Part shown: one piece after another, positions 33,176 through 45,466 of the stretch
Layout of the letters: the number at the start of each line of letters is the position of its first letter
Numbering within the stretch: position 1 is the first letter of the stretch
From: Nemertoderma westbladi
Lineage: Eukaryota > Xenacoelomorpha > Nemertodermatida > Nemertodermatidae
Assembly (NCBI GenBank): GCA_032718475.1
Contig: JAUCBJ010005842.1
Location: forward strand, 1 to 54,584
DNA: 54,584 nucleotides
Direction: 5' to 3'
Position numbers and translations under genes: made by a program
Notes under the pieces: generated by a model
What the model saw: the letters and a program-made list of their open reading frames with translations, nothing else
What the model was told of the DNA's origin: nothing
Database searches by the model: none

Positions 33176-34142
33176 CAACCATGACAGAGGAGCCTTCGGA
33201 TTGCATCCGGTGGCTCTGAATTAAAATTTGCGTTTGACCTTACTGGCGTAAATAACCATGCCAAAATCTCTTAGATGTTCCCTGTGCAATCTCTGTACAA
33301 GCAAATTTTAACCGGTCCCTTGCTATCTAATAAAAGTAAATATGAGCTAAAAGTAAAAATAACAAATATCAATTAATTCTAGATATAATTTATAGATTAA
33401 TTCCAATGATTCCATAAAGTCTATTGAATATAGTTGAATGATAATATATAGTTATTTAGTTAGTTATCTATTAGTTATTAGAGCAGTTCTCATTGTAATT
33501 ATTTATTAATTAGTACATTAAATTAAGAGGAAAATTAATTTAACCGAATATATCCTAATGGTAAGAATTGTTCTATATGTCGCGATTTACTTATTAGATG
33601 CTTTATAGTAATTAATTGCCCATTGGCCATTTCGTTACTAAAAATTGCTTTTTAGCTGATACTTTGGCAGAGGCCTACTACACCATAGACTGCGTATTTG
33701 GGGAGGATGCTGACCAGTCTGCCGTACTCCAGTCTACTATTAGAGGGCGAAATCTTGGAAGGGTGAAAACCTTCTCCAATTCCGCTGTTTATAATGTTTT
33801 TATAACGTTAATGGCGCATGCTAACCACTGTGCAGTGCACCCCAGTTCTAAAGTTTTCTGCTAAAGGCAAAATGTATCACAGTTTATCTTCGCCCATTTT
33901 ATTATTTGTAATAATCCTGTGGAAGTGATACTTTGGCAGGTATCTACTACAACATAGCCTTAATGCTGTAATGTTGTACAGTAGGGTACCGGTACACAGT
34001 ACAGTACACGGTTTACCAGTGTAGAGTACAGTCAAGGCCTACTAAATGACAGGCCTGGCAGCCGACTGCCTGACTCAAAATCTTATGGGCCGACTTTTCA
34101 AGTATACAGTACCTGTAATGTGTTAACTCCTCCTAAACTACC
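33176..34142. other. Gene-free stretch
   Basis: An 82-codon chance ORF (33616-33864) has no recognisable features. A GTAC-rich patch lies at 33970-34030. Confidence 0.4.
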
Positions 34143-35016
34143 CTGTCTAGTACTTAAGTGATACATTATTTTCATGAGAACTATTAGTGGAATTTTGTGG
34201 GCTACATATATTGATGATTATATGAACAGGACGAGAGCAGCGAGGCTTAAAATGGATACGAGTAATATGTTAACTCCTCGAAAAAAAAAACGGTCTAGTA
34301 CTTGAGTGATATATTATTTTCATCAGAACTATTAGTGGAATGTTGTAGGCTACATATGTTGATGATTATATGAACAGGACGAGCGCAGCGAGGCTTAAAA
34401 TGGATACGAGTAATATGTTAACTCCTCGAAAAAAAAAACGGTCTAGTACTTGAGTGATATATTATTTTCATCAGAACTATTAGTGGAATGTTGTAGGCTA
34501 CATATGTTGATGATTATATGAACAGGACGAGCGCAGCGAGGCTTAAAATGGATACGAGTAATATGTTAACTCCTCGAAAAAAAAAACGGTCTAGTACTTG
34601 AGTGATATATTATTTTCATCAGAACTATTAGTGGAATGTTGTAGGCTACATATGTTGATGATTATATGAACAGGACGAGCGCAGCGAGGCTTAAAATGGA
34701 TACGAGTAATATGTTAACTCCCCGAAACAATCCGGTCTAGTACTTGAGTGATATATTATTTTCATCAGAACTATTAGTGGAATGTTGTAGGCTACATATG
34801 TTGATGATTATATGAACATGACGAGCGCAGCGAGGCTTAAAATGGATACGAGTAATATGTTAACTCCCCGAAACAATCCGGTCTAGTACTTGAGTGATAT
34901 ATTATTTTCATCAGAACTATTAGTGGAATGTTGTAGGCTACATATGTTGATGACTATATGAACAGGACGAGCGCAGCAAGGCTTAAAATGGATACGAGTA
35001 ATATTTTAACTCCGAG
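34143..35016. repeat. ~148-bp tandem repeat, six copies
   Basis: Units start at about 34143, 34292, 34440, 34588, 34734 and 34880 (period 149, 148, 148, 146, 146). Each holds GTCTAGTACTTGAGTGATAT, GACGAGCGCAGCGAGGC and GGATACGAGTAATATGTTAA. The first copy is the most diverged; the middle ones are nearly identical. Copies 2-4 join through an A-run (CTCGAAAAAAAA) and copies 5-6 through CCCGAAACAATCC, which gives the length change. A diverged single piece lies at 49636-49672. Confidence 0.95.
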
Positions 35017-35198
35017 CAACCAGACTAAGTAAAAGGTGCAAGCAAGTATGTTATTTGTTTCTATTTTGTATAAGTTGAGTAACTTTTTATAAATAATTTA
35101 CAACTTGATAATTTAGAACAGTTAAAACAGTTAATAGCTTACACTGTTACTAGCACAAAGTTATAGTTTATAGAGCTATTCTAGCAAATTTATTATTA

Positions 35199-35822
35199 TT
35201 AGTCTTTGATGTAGAGGGCGTCAGATGTACGGATATCCTTTTGAGTAGTGTGTTCCCGATTGTCCTTTGTTGCAGGGTGTAGAATATTGAACGCATTAGA
35301 ATGTGCTATGGTTTTTATGTAAAACATCATTCGGTTGATACAGGGGATGAGATGAAGGTAAACAATAAAGGCGTATGTATATAATATAACGTCAAATATA
35401 TCGTTATTCGGAAGGACAAGCCCACCTCTATTAAGAATGTCTAAGTAAAAAGAATCATCAAGGTGTTCATTCACATCAGTTCGCAGTTCAGGAAATTTTC
35501 GAGCCACGTATCCAGCAATATAAAATAGTGCCATTCTCTCATCTACTCCAATCAATTCAACATTACACATAATCTGATCGAATACTTCATTGTCAATGTC
35601 TGTCAATTCCAGAATATTACATTGTTCACAGTGATGGGCGGTTAATTCAGTAGAAACGTCCAGGTCCAGTTCCATATAAAGTTTAGCAATGTCAATGCGA
35701 TGTGTATGAATGGCTTCAGCGTGAGATATTCTGCTATTTCCACCAGCTGATTGCCTCAAATGTCCGTAATGTCCTTCTAAATCATCCTGAAGAAAGTCAG
35801 CGGTTTTAACATATCTATGGTC
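35199..35822 (-). pseudogene. P-element/THAP9-like transposase fragment
   Basis: The open frame of about 208 residues starts after a stop at 35823-35825 and has no ATG of its own at the left. It reads DFLQDDLEGHYGHLR, then QSAGGNSRISHAEA, then ALFYIAGYVARKFPEL and LDILNRGGLVLPNNDIFD. The IAGYVxRK and NRGGLxxP pair are features I associate with the C-terminal region of P-element-type transposases, including THAP9. The DNA-binding THAP domain and catalytic core are missing, so this is a relic. It could also be a 3' exon whose upstream exons are diverged. Family call is from motif memory. Confidence 0.5.
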
Positions 35823-35936
35823 TCATCGCACACTATGCAGCAACAAGTTTTACGTTTTGCTCTTCTAAGGAAAGCAGCTTTAGACTGTTTATTTAATGTC
35901 ACACACGTTAATGTCACGTTTTGAAGTTAATTTAAC

Positions 35937-36669
35937 TAGAAAGCCAGAAAGCTGGCTATAAGAAGACCGTCTATAAGACAACAAAACCGAAAAACTAAAT
36001 CATAATCTAATCCCCAATCAAATATCAATCGCAATCAATATGTAAACGTCTCCCACCCTCCATGCAGCCTTGGAGAAAGCAGAATTAATGCCATGACCAG
36101 TTCGGAGTTCTCAATAGACAACCCACCCCAACCATTGGATTCACTGAGACACTCCGGCCAGCTTGCTACCTGTCCTCCCAGCTAGCCAGAGTTAAAGAAT
36201 TATACAACGTTGCTATGATACAGAGAAAATCCTTCCCTATTCGCTACCATAGGCAAAGTTCAGGCTGCGTGAGGGAATCTTACATATTTATACACTATTT
36301 TATTTTCAATCAATAAATAATCATACATCTTTATATTAAACACTCGAATATAATAAAAACTTTTTGAGAATGGGACACGGCGAATCGACCTGTGCTATTT
36401 TTATACAGCAAGAGCTTAATTTTACCCGCTTAAATAATTAATAACCGAAATAAGAACCCAAATAATCGATACATTTCTTTGTATAGTTAGTTGGCCACGA
36501 AGTAGAGCACTTCTTACCCTTCCAAGCCAATATCAATATGCACAAACATACAGACAAACACACAGACGTTTTTTTTTGACAGCAAGAAGCTCTCACGGTC
36601 TTCTAATAAAAATTGTTATGTTTGAAATGGTGAAGAAGCTTGGTGTACTAGAAATCCGGGCTTTCTAGT
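35937..36669. mobile_element. Possible element with ACTAGAAAGCC inverted ends
   Basis: ACTAGAAAGCC (35937-35947) is inverted as GGCTTTCTAGT at 36659-36669. The left side continues into the motif shared with 5551-5577. It lies just 5' of the P-like transposase relic on its strand, so it might be part of that element's terminal region. No clear target duplication. Confidence 0.35.
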
Positions 36670-37547
36670 ATATTCTATATTATTCTCTATAATACAGTAA
36701 TAATAGTAAGAGATGCATAATGTTAGACATGTGCCTGACATATGTCGAATTAATATCAAGGTAGATATTAATTATATCGTATTTCGCAAGTTGGTTCTGA
36801 GATTTCATTAATGATGCCTAATGAAAGTTTGGGTTAGGCCTACACGTTTGCTTGATTAATATGGGCATGATTAATATCGGCCGAAACTAATTAGTAACCA
36901 CCAAATAATTCTTAACGAATTGTCTTATATTAAAAGACCAGTGAGGCAATATTGTTACAAATCACTTCTGGCCGAATCAACAATGGGCAGGAAGATCTAG
37001 CAAAAATCAAAACAAAAAAATGGGAAATCATTTTACAGGTACAAAAAGTTTACTTTTCACGAATATTTTAGTATCGCTATATTAATAGGAAAGGTAAATT
37101 AATATAATGTAGCGATAATAAAAACAACAACGATGGTAAGGTATGAAAACCATGTTGTTGGATTTGTATGTACACCCATTGAAATTGATTATATCAAGGT
37201 GTCTTAATTCAGAGACACAACCCCCTTGTTTCCATCTTATTGGGTGACGTTTTGTGCTATTTGATGTTGAATGGTATGGAGTTGTTACATTTTTAATGAA
37301 ATTAATGTTTAGTTGTTTAGTAATTTAATCAATGTTTAGTTTAATTAACAACCATAATAATATTAATAGTTGGTATTAAAGTATTTACCACTTAAATATT
37401 GTATTTATCACTATGTTTAAAACACACACAAATTGTCACACGTATACTGTAACTCTTAAATGGAAACTGTTATAAATCATATCAGTTATACATCATATCA
37501 TCAGATCCTATACTTTAGAACTATGATGCAGTATGGAAGTTGTTAAG
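36670..37547. other. Gene-free AT-rich stretch
   Basis: No gene or repeat recognised. Confidence 0.4.
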
Positions 37548-40500
37548 TTTTGACGGTGGTACACGTTACGCCTATGCCTACACCCCGACATACGCCTACA
37601 CCTACACATACACCTACATCTACACATACGCCTACACCTACAAACACACCTACACCTACACCTATGCCTACACATACGCCTACACCCTCACATACGCCTA
37701 CACCTACACATACGCCTACATCTACACATACGCCTACACCTACAAACACGCCTATGCCTATGCCTACACCTACTCATACGCCGACACCTACACATACACC
37801 TACACATACTCCTACACCTACGTCTACACCTACACATATGCCTACACCTACGCCTACGTCTACACCCATACATACGCCTACATCCCCACATACGCGTACA
37901 CCTACACATACGCCTACATCTACACATACACCTACATCTACACATACGCCTACACCTACGCCTACACATACGCTTACCTACACCTGCACACACATATGCC
38001 TACACCTACACATACGCCTACACCCTCACATACGCCTACACCTACACATACGCCTACATCTACACATACGCCTACACCAACAAACACACCTACACCTACG
38101 CCTATGCCTACAACTACTCATACGCCGACACCTACACATACACCTACACATACTCCTACACCTACGCCTACACATATGCCTACACGTACACCTACGTCTA
38201 CACCCACACATACGCCTACACCCCCACATACGCGTACACCTACACATACGCCTACATCTACACCTACGCCTATGCCTACACCTACTTATACGCCGACACC
38301 TACACATACAACTACACCCCCACATACGCCTACACCTATACATACGCCTACATCTACACATATGCCTACACATCGCCTACACCCCCACATACGCCTACCT
38401 ACACATACGCCTACACCTACAAATATGCCTACACCAACACATACGCCTACATCTAAACATACGCCTACACCTAAACATACGCCTACACCTACATATACGC
38501 CTACACCTACACATACGCCTACACTTACGGCTACACACATGCCTACACCTACACATACGCCTACACCTACACATACGCATACACCTATACATACGCCTAC
38601 ACCTACACATACGCCTACACCTACACATACGCCTACACCCCCACATACGCCTACACCTATACATACGCCTACATCTACACATATGCCTACACATACGCCT
38701 ACACCCCCACATACGCCTACACCTACACATACGCCTACACCTACAAATATGCCTACACCAACACATACGCCTACATCTAAACATACGCCTACACCTAAAC
38801 ATACGCCTACACCTACACATACGCCTACACATACGCCTACACCTACGCCTACACACATGCCTACACCTACACATACGCCTACACCTACACATACGCATAC
38901 ACCTATACATACGCCTACATTACACATACGCCTACACCTACATAAACGACTACACCTACACATACGCCTACACCTACACCTAAGCCTACAGCTACACCTA
39001 CGCATACGCCTACACCCCCACATACGCCTACACCTAGACATACGCCTATACATACGCCTACACCTACCTACACATACGCCTACACCTACACATATGCCTA
39101 CGCCTAGACCTACACATACGCCTACCCACACCTACACCTACGCTTACAGCTAAGCCTACACCTACGCCTACACCTACGCCTACAACTACACCTACACATA
39201 CACCTACACCTACACATATACGCCTACACCTACACATACGTCTACACCTACACCTACACATATGCCTACACCTACGCCTACGTCTACACCCCCACATACG
39301 CCTACACCTACACATACGCCTACACCTACACATACGCCTACACCTACACATAGGCCTACGCCTACACATACGCCTACACCTAGACCTACACATACGCCTA
39401 CCTACACCTACACCTACGCTTACAGCTAAGCCTACACCTACGCCTACACCTACGCCTACACCTACACCTACACCTACACCTACGCCTACGCCTACACCTA
39501 CACCTCACCTACACCTACACCTACACCTACACCTACAGCTACACCTACACCTACGCCTACACCTACACCTACACCTACACCTACACCTACACCTACACCT
39601 ACACCTACACCTACACCTACACCTACACCTACACCTACACCTACGCCTACGCCTACACCTACACCTACACCTATAGCTACACCTACACCTACGCCTACGC
39701 CTACACCTACACCTACACCTACACCTACACCTACACCTACACATACACCTACACCTACAGCTACACCTACAGCTACAGCTACACCTACACCTACACCTAC
39801 GCCTACGCCTACGGCTACACCTACACCTACACCTACAGCTACACCTACAGCTACACCTACACCTACACCTACACCTACACCTACGCCTACGCCTACGCCT
39901 ACACCTACAGCTACGTCTACACCTACACCTACACCTACACCTACACCTACGCCTACGCCTACGCCTACACCTACACCTACACCTACACCTACACCTACAC
40001 CTACACCTACACCTACAGCTACACCTACACCTACAGCTACGCCTACACCTACACCTACACCTACACCTACACCTACACCTACACCTACACCTAGACCTAG
40101 ACCTACACCTACACCTACACCTACACCTACACATACACCTACAGCTACACCTACAGCTACACCTACACCTACACCTACACCTACACCTACACCTACGCCT
40201 ACGCCTACGCCTACACCTACACCTACACCTACACCTACACCTACACCTACAGCTACACCTACAGCTACACCTACAGCTACACCTACACCTACACCTACAC
40301 CTACACCTACAGCTACACCTACACCTACACCTACGCCTACGCTTACGCCTACACCTACACCTACACCTACACCTACAGCTACGCCTACACCTACACCTAC
40401 ACCTACACCTACACCTACACCTACACCTACACCTACACCTACACCTACACCTACACCTACGCCTACACCTACACCTACACCTACACCTACACATACACCT

Positions 40501-41858
40501 ACACCTACACCTACACCTACAGCTACACCTACACCTACACCTACACATACACCTACACCTACAGCTACACCTACACCTACACCTACGCCTACGTCTACAC
40601 ATACGCCTACACCTATACATACGCCTACACCTACACCTACACATACACCTACACCTACACCTACACCTACACCTACGCCTACACCTACACCTACACCTAC
40701 ACCTACACCTACACATACGCCTACACCTACACCTACACATACACCTACACCTACAGCTACACCTACACCTACACCTACGCCTACACCTACACCTATAGCT
40801 ACACCTACACCTACACCTATAGCTACACCTACACCTACACCTACACCTATAGCTACGCCTACACCTACACCTACACCTACACCTACAGCTACACCTACAC
40901 CTACACCTACACCTACACCTACACCTACACCTACACCTACACCTACAGCTACACCTACAGCTACACCTACACCTACACCTACACCTACAGCTACACCTAC
41001 ACCTACACCTACACCTACACCTACACCTACACCTACACCTACACCTACGCCTACGCCTACGCCTACACCTACACCTACACCTACACCTACAGCTACGCCT
41101 ACACCTACACCTACACCTACACCTACACCTACGCCTACGCCTACACCTACACCTACACCTACACCTACACATACACATACACCTACACCTACACCTACAC
41201 ATACACCTACAGCTACACCTACAGCTACACCTACACCTACACCTACACCTACACCTACACCTACACCTACACATACACCTACACCTACACCTACAGCTAC
41301 ACCTACACCTACACCTACACCTACGCCTACGTCTGCACATACGCCTACACCTATACATACGCCTACACCTACACATACGCCTACACCTACACATACACCT
41401 ACACCTACACCTACACCTACACCTACAGCTACACCTACAGCTACACCTACACCTACACCTACACCTACACCTACACCTACACATACACCTACACCTACAC
41501 CTACACCTACACATACACCTACACCTACAGCTACACCTACACCTACACCTACACCTACGCCTACACCTACACCTACACCTATAGCTACACCTACACCTAC
41601 ACCTACACATACACCTACACATAAATGTACATAAGCCGATAGGCCTATACATCTGACTGTTGATTCTCAATTAAATTGGGTTTTCTACAATATTCCGAAC
41701 TCTCGCTTATTGTTTTGGTTCCTTTGAACCCGCCTCTGTAACCTGCTTCATTACTAACCTGCCTACAAGTAGGTGTAGTGAGTAGTGTGTAGGGTAGGCG
41801 TGAGCGTAAGTCTAGGCGTAGGCGTAGCCCGTAGCGTCTATACTATATCCCCGTTTTG
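37548..41858. mobile_element. MITE-like element with giant internal minisatellite
   Basis: The left end is GGTGGTACACGTTACGCCTA (from about 37556). The right end, reversed from 41858, reads CAAAACGGGGATATAGTATA followed by GACGCTACGGGCTACGCC. Both resemble the ends of the short element S1 at 23548-23741 (GGGGGTAAACGCTACGCCTA). Between array and right end (41625-41858) lie blocks collinear with S1, on the minus strand: CACCTACTTGTAGGCAG and GCAGGTTACAGAGGCGGG. Next come AACCAAAACAATAAGC, also in MITE M1, and about 130 bp of unique sequence. No target duplication identified. The element interpretation is inference from this collinearity. Confidence 0.5.
37567..41624. repeat. CCTACA / CCTACACATACG minisatellite, about 4 kb
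   Basis: Two zones are visible. In about 37567-39100 the dominant unit is the 12-mer CCTACACATACG; in about 39100-41624 it is the 6-mer CCTACA with variants CCTACG and GCTACA. Very long open frames on both strands (for example 37540-39153 and 39505-41670) arise only because the period is a multiple of 3. Their translations are Pro-Thr, Tyr-Ala/Thr or Cys-Arg repeats and should not be annotated as genes. Confidence 0.97.
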
Positions 41859-42950
41859 TAAACTTATAATATATAATAATATAATGCCTTTCACTCTCAG
41901 CATACTGTTGTGTGACACTGAATAACTTAACCAAATATATGACGTAATTGATTACGTCTATTGTACGATGCTGAATCGCATTCAAAGGCGAAATTTAATA
42001 TTTAATTTCTTATTCATGTTTAATCGCATTATATTAAATTATATAAATATATTGAATTTGGTTTATGCTTGTCGAAATTCACAACTATCCTTATTGTTAT
42101 GGGTTTAATCAATATTCAAATTTGATGAATTCAAGCTACAAATCTCCAATCGACGTTAATTTAATATTTTTGACAAGTACACCTTAACTAAACCATCTTC
42201 TAAATAATAACATCATCTTTTTAATTGACTTTATGCCATTAGTAATAAAATTTCATGGGCTCTACATTATTTCATCAATTTGTCCTAACTTCCTTTACAT
42301 GCTTGCCTTAACAAACTTGTCTTGTCCTTATGACCAAAACGCTATCCTATTAAATGGAGCGCCAAATTTGTATTAGTTCGGTCGGATAGATAAAATTTCT
42401 TAGCTGCGGAATTGAATGTTCTCTGGAAATGTCCCGCAATGACGTTGGAAAATGTAACTTGAAAGCAGGAAGCATGTCTTGTGCTTGGAATTATCAGCGA
42501 GTATGTTGGCATATGGCTTTCATCAATATTGATGGATACTCAATGTGGCAACATGCAGGAGGTTTTCATGTTGTTTGTTTGGACCTTCTATGCTGGCAGC
42601 TGGAAACCGTATAATTAATTTTATAGCACTGCGTGTTAGTGTTTATGAGCAAAAAGGTATATTCGTACATCATGTGATTAAATGTATACATTCAGTTCGT
42701 TTCTAATGTTGAAACACAAGCATACATGAAGTTTAGCATTATTGGAGTCTGTAAGTAATATCTTTATAAAGTTAATAAAAATAATGCAGTACTCACCTGT
42801 CATTAAATAGAACAATGACCCAAGCCAATATTGAGTTTTATGCCTCTTTGATGTCTAAATGCCAGATGATGTTTCCATAATTAAATGAGGCGACATGTAA
42901 AACATTCAATGTATCACATTTAATGTAGATAAGGTATTCATTCATATTCA
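41859..42950. other. Gene-free AT-rich stretch
   Basis: No gene recognised. A 61-codon ORF at 42429-42614 has no supporting features. Confidence 0.4.
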
Positions 42951-43201
42951 CAGAGGAGTGGGGGGTTTGGTGGTGTGAATACTACAGCCAAACCCATCTC
43001 AGGGAGTTACGTTTAAGAAATTATAAAGTGAGGGAAAGAGGAGCAGGTTAGAGTGTATGTTATTCTCACAAAAACAATAAACGAAATGGATTAGCATAAG
43101 TTACAGTTTCATTTATTTTCGTATCACCTGATATTTGCGTAGATTTTCCACTGGAGAAGGATGGATTTTGATGTCGTCAAGACCCCCCCCCCCCCTATCT
43201 G
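42951..43201. mobile_element. hAT-like MITE, copy M3
   Basis: Left end CAGAGGAGTGGGGGG, reversed right end CAGATAGGGGGG (C13 at 43183-43195). The core matches M1 and M2: AGCAGGTTAGAGTGTATG, CACAAAAACAATAAACG, TTTGCGTAGATTTTCCAC, GGAGAAGGATGGATTTT. Flanking octamers do not match, so the left boundary is uncertain. Confidence 0.65.
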
Positions 43202-43304
43202 CGACTTGTTGTTTTTGATCAAACAATAATCCTTCTTTAGGATTGAAAAAATCAATGTTAAAAAGTTGTTCAGAGCTACATTATTGAGACGGTGGGACAC
43301 TGAT

Positions 43305-43590
43305 ACTACTACTAGGATCGGCATGCTGCATTGCAGCTGCATTTTTAAGAATGCTATGCCGGCTTGTCGACAAAATTGCGCCACCACAACTCCCTATCAC
43401 CCATGACATTTACTAGATCATCCGCATCTTCAAGGCCAGTGTCCTTTAAGATGCGTCTCAAGAAAGTCATGGGCTGTCCACCATGCTTATTCATTCCATG
43501 AGGCCGCCAAAGTACAAGATTATGCACTGGCTGGTCCTCACGGCGAAAGCAATGTCCTGCAAAGCGGAGGCGATTTTGTTCTAGTGTCAA
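43305..43590 (-). mobile_element. LINE family alpha, 286-bp truncated insertion with 11-bp duplication
   Basis: GGGACACTGAT occurs at 43294-43304 and 43591-43601, exactly flanking the copy. Minus-strand coding is intact across its length: TLEQNRLRFAGHCFRRED, HGMNKHGGQPMTFLRRIL, DTGLEDADDLVNVMGDRELW, then a stop, a short UTR and a TAGTAGTAGTA tail. This fixes the family's 3' end and shows target-primed insertion. Confidence 0.92.
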
Positions 43591-43601
43591 GGGACACTGA
43601 T

Positions 43602-45450
43602 GGTTTGGCCGTGCTGTTTAGTTACATTACTGTAATTAAGTAAATAGACAAGACACCCTTAAGTATAAAGCGTTAGATAACCTATATTCAGCTTCCATAC
43701 TCAAAACCCTAAAGTATATTAAGTATAGCTTATAGTTTCAACGTTAATCAACTAAAATTAATCTAGTGGCTGCATGCATGTTCCAATGACAGTGATCATG
43801 CAAATTCTATTATGTTCCCGCACCAGGTGCAGTGCACCTGAACAAATTTATCAATAGAATGAGCATATAATCCATACTTTGTCGCTGCAATATTATGCCT
43901 CTAACTATAGTTCGGGATAAATCCGTAATAACCATCATAATAACCTTAAACGAACGATAAATGATACAATATGTCTGTCTTCTATTGGTTTTTTTTTTGT
44001 TATTTAAAATACATAGTTTTAGTGGTTTGTTTCGTGTTATTCAAATTTCGATGTGTACCGATCCTCGGCTTGTGTATGTTAAATTCTAAAACATAGGAAT
44101 CTATTGTCTGGGATCGATATGGATACCTCAGGTTTTTATTTCCTCGAGTATTTCAGTTTGGGTGGGGCAAATGTTAAATAACCAGTGAAGATAGTGGAGA
44201 GTACCATTTCCGAATTAGGATGCGCGATAAATTATTATATACTTTCACAATACGCAGTCATTGTTGAGCAGTTTCTCGAAAGTTCATTTTTTAATTTTTT
44301 CCAACCTCCAATTCATGCCGATTCTGAAATGAATCAATCAGCTTTGGCCTTGGCGGTTGAGAGACTTTATCGTTATGAGCGCAGATTTATTACATGACAA
44401 GCTGCGGCAGATTTTTTGCTTTCAAATGCTATATATATTGCAAATTCACTCCGAGCGTCATCGAAAAGTTATGTCTTGGGTAAAAAAGTATTTGCCTTCC
44501 TCTACTTGTTCTTTGCTGACATTAAGAGCCGGGAAAATACATTTTTCTAATAGTTTCTATCTTAGGTCCAAATGGATGTTCAGCACAATCAATATATGCT
44601 CTCTTTCTCTTTTAATGGGGATAGTTAATTGTGCAGCAGAATTTCAAGCTTCTGCAAACTGGTTGTATCTAAGGAGCCCCTAAATAGTCATGTCAGTATT
44701 TTTTCACATTGTTTCAGTGTTCCGTAGCTACAAGTCAGGATCCTATTCCTAATATACAAAACGTCATGATCCTGAGATAATATGTCATGATCCTGAGATT
44801 AATTTAGGATTTCTGGATCACTAGGGCCTTCATAACTACAATGGCGTTACTGGATCTGGGAATTTTTCCAAAACTAATTTTCGAGGAGTGGGTTAAAAGA
44901 TCCATCGGAATTAAAGAAGAACTTAAACTGTATTGAAATGAACGACCCCAACCCAATTGGAATTAATTATATAATTTGCAGTTTCAGAACGAAAAAATAC
45001 TATTAATATAATTTGTTTAACATTTATCTATTATAGTTAGGCAACAGCATGCATGAACTTCCTTGATGAACGTCGAAATTTTATGAACAATAAAAAGTTA
45101 TGGAAAGGAAAATGAAAGATATTAAATATGGGCAAAACTAACATAAAAAAAACCGAAATCGCGAAACCAGTGAAAGAAGACACTCAACATACAACATTTA
45201 TCTCACATATTCAGTAGCGGTATTTATAAGTTCATTTAGATTATCTTATTGCCCGAAAATAAAACAGATAATCATACTGGACCAAGCAGATATTATTGCA
45301 TTGGAAAAACCTTACATTCAATAACTGTCATCCTAGAAGATTTTCCCAAAGTTAGCTAACTATATTGCATACTTACTTATGGGCCTGGGATTGAGCGTTC
45401 CAGAATATTGCAAGCACAGTCATATTCGTGAGAACAGGATACTACTGATA
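43602..45450. other. Gene-free stretch
   Basis: CAGGTGCA-G-TGCACCTG palindrome at 43824-43840. ORFs at 44185-44683 show no recognisable domain. Confidence 0.4.
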
Positions 45451-45466
45451 TTTACCATAACTGTTA

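Noticed and set aside
37540-41670. Very long ORFs on both strands (up to about 720 codons) with Pro-Thr, Tyr-Ala or Cys-Arg repeats
   Set aside because: They lie wholly in a 6/12-bp tandem array. A period divisible by 3 keeps several frames open on both strands at once; composition is forced by the repeat, and there is no supporting promoter or domain.
44185-44683. Overlapping ORFs of 70 and 108 codons
   Set aside because: No domain, poor start context and low-complexity composition; chance ORFs most likely.
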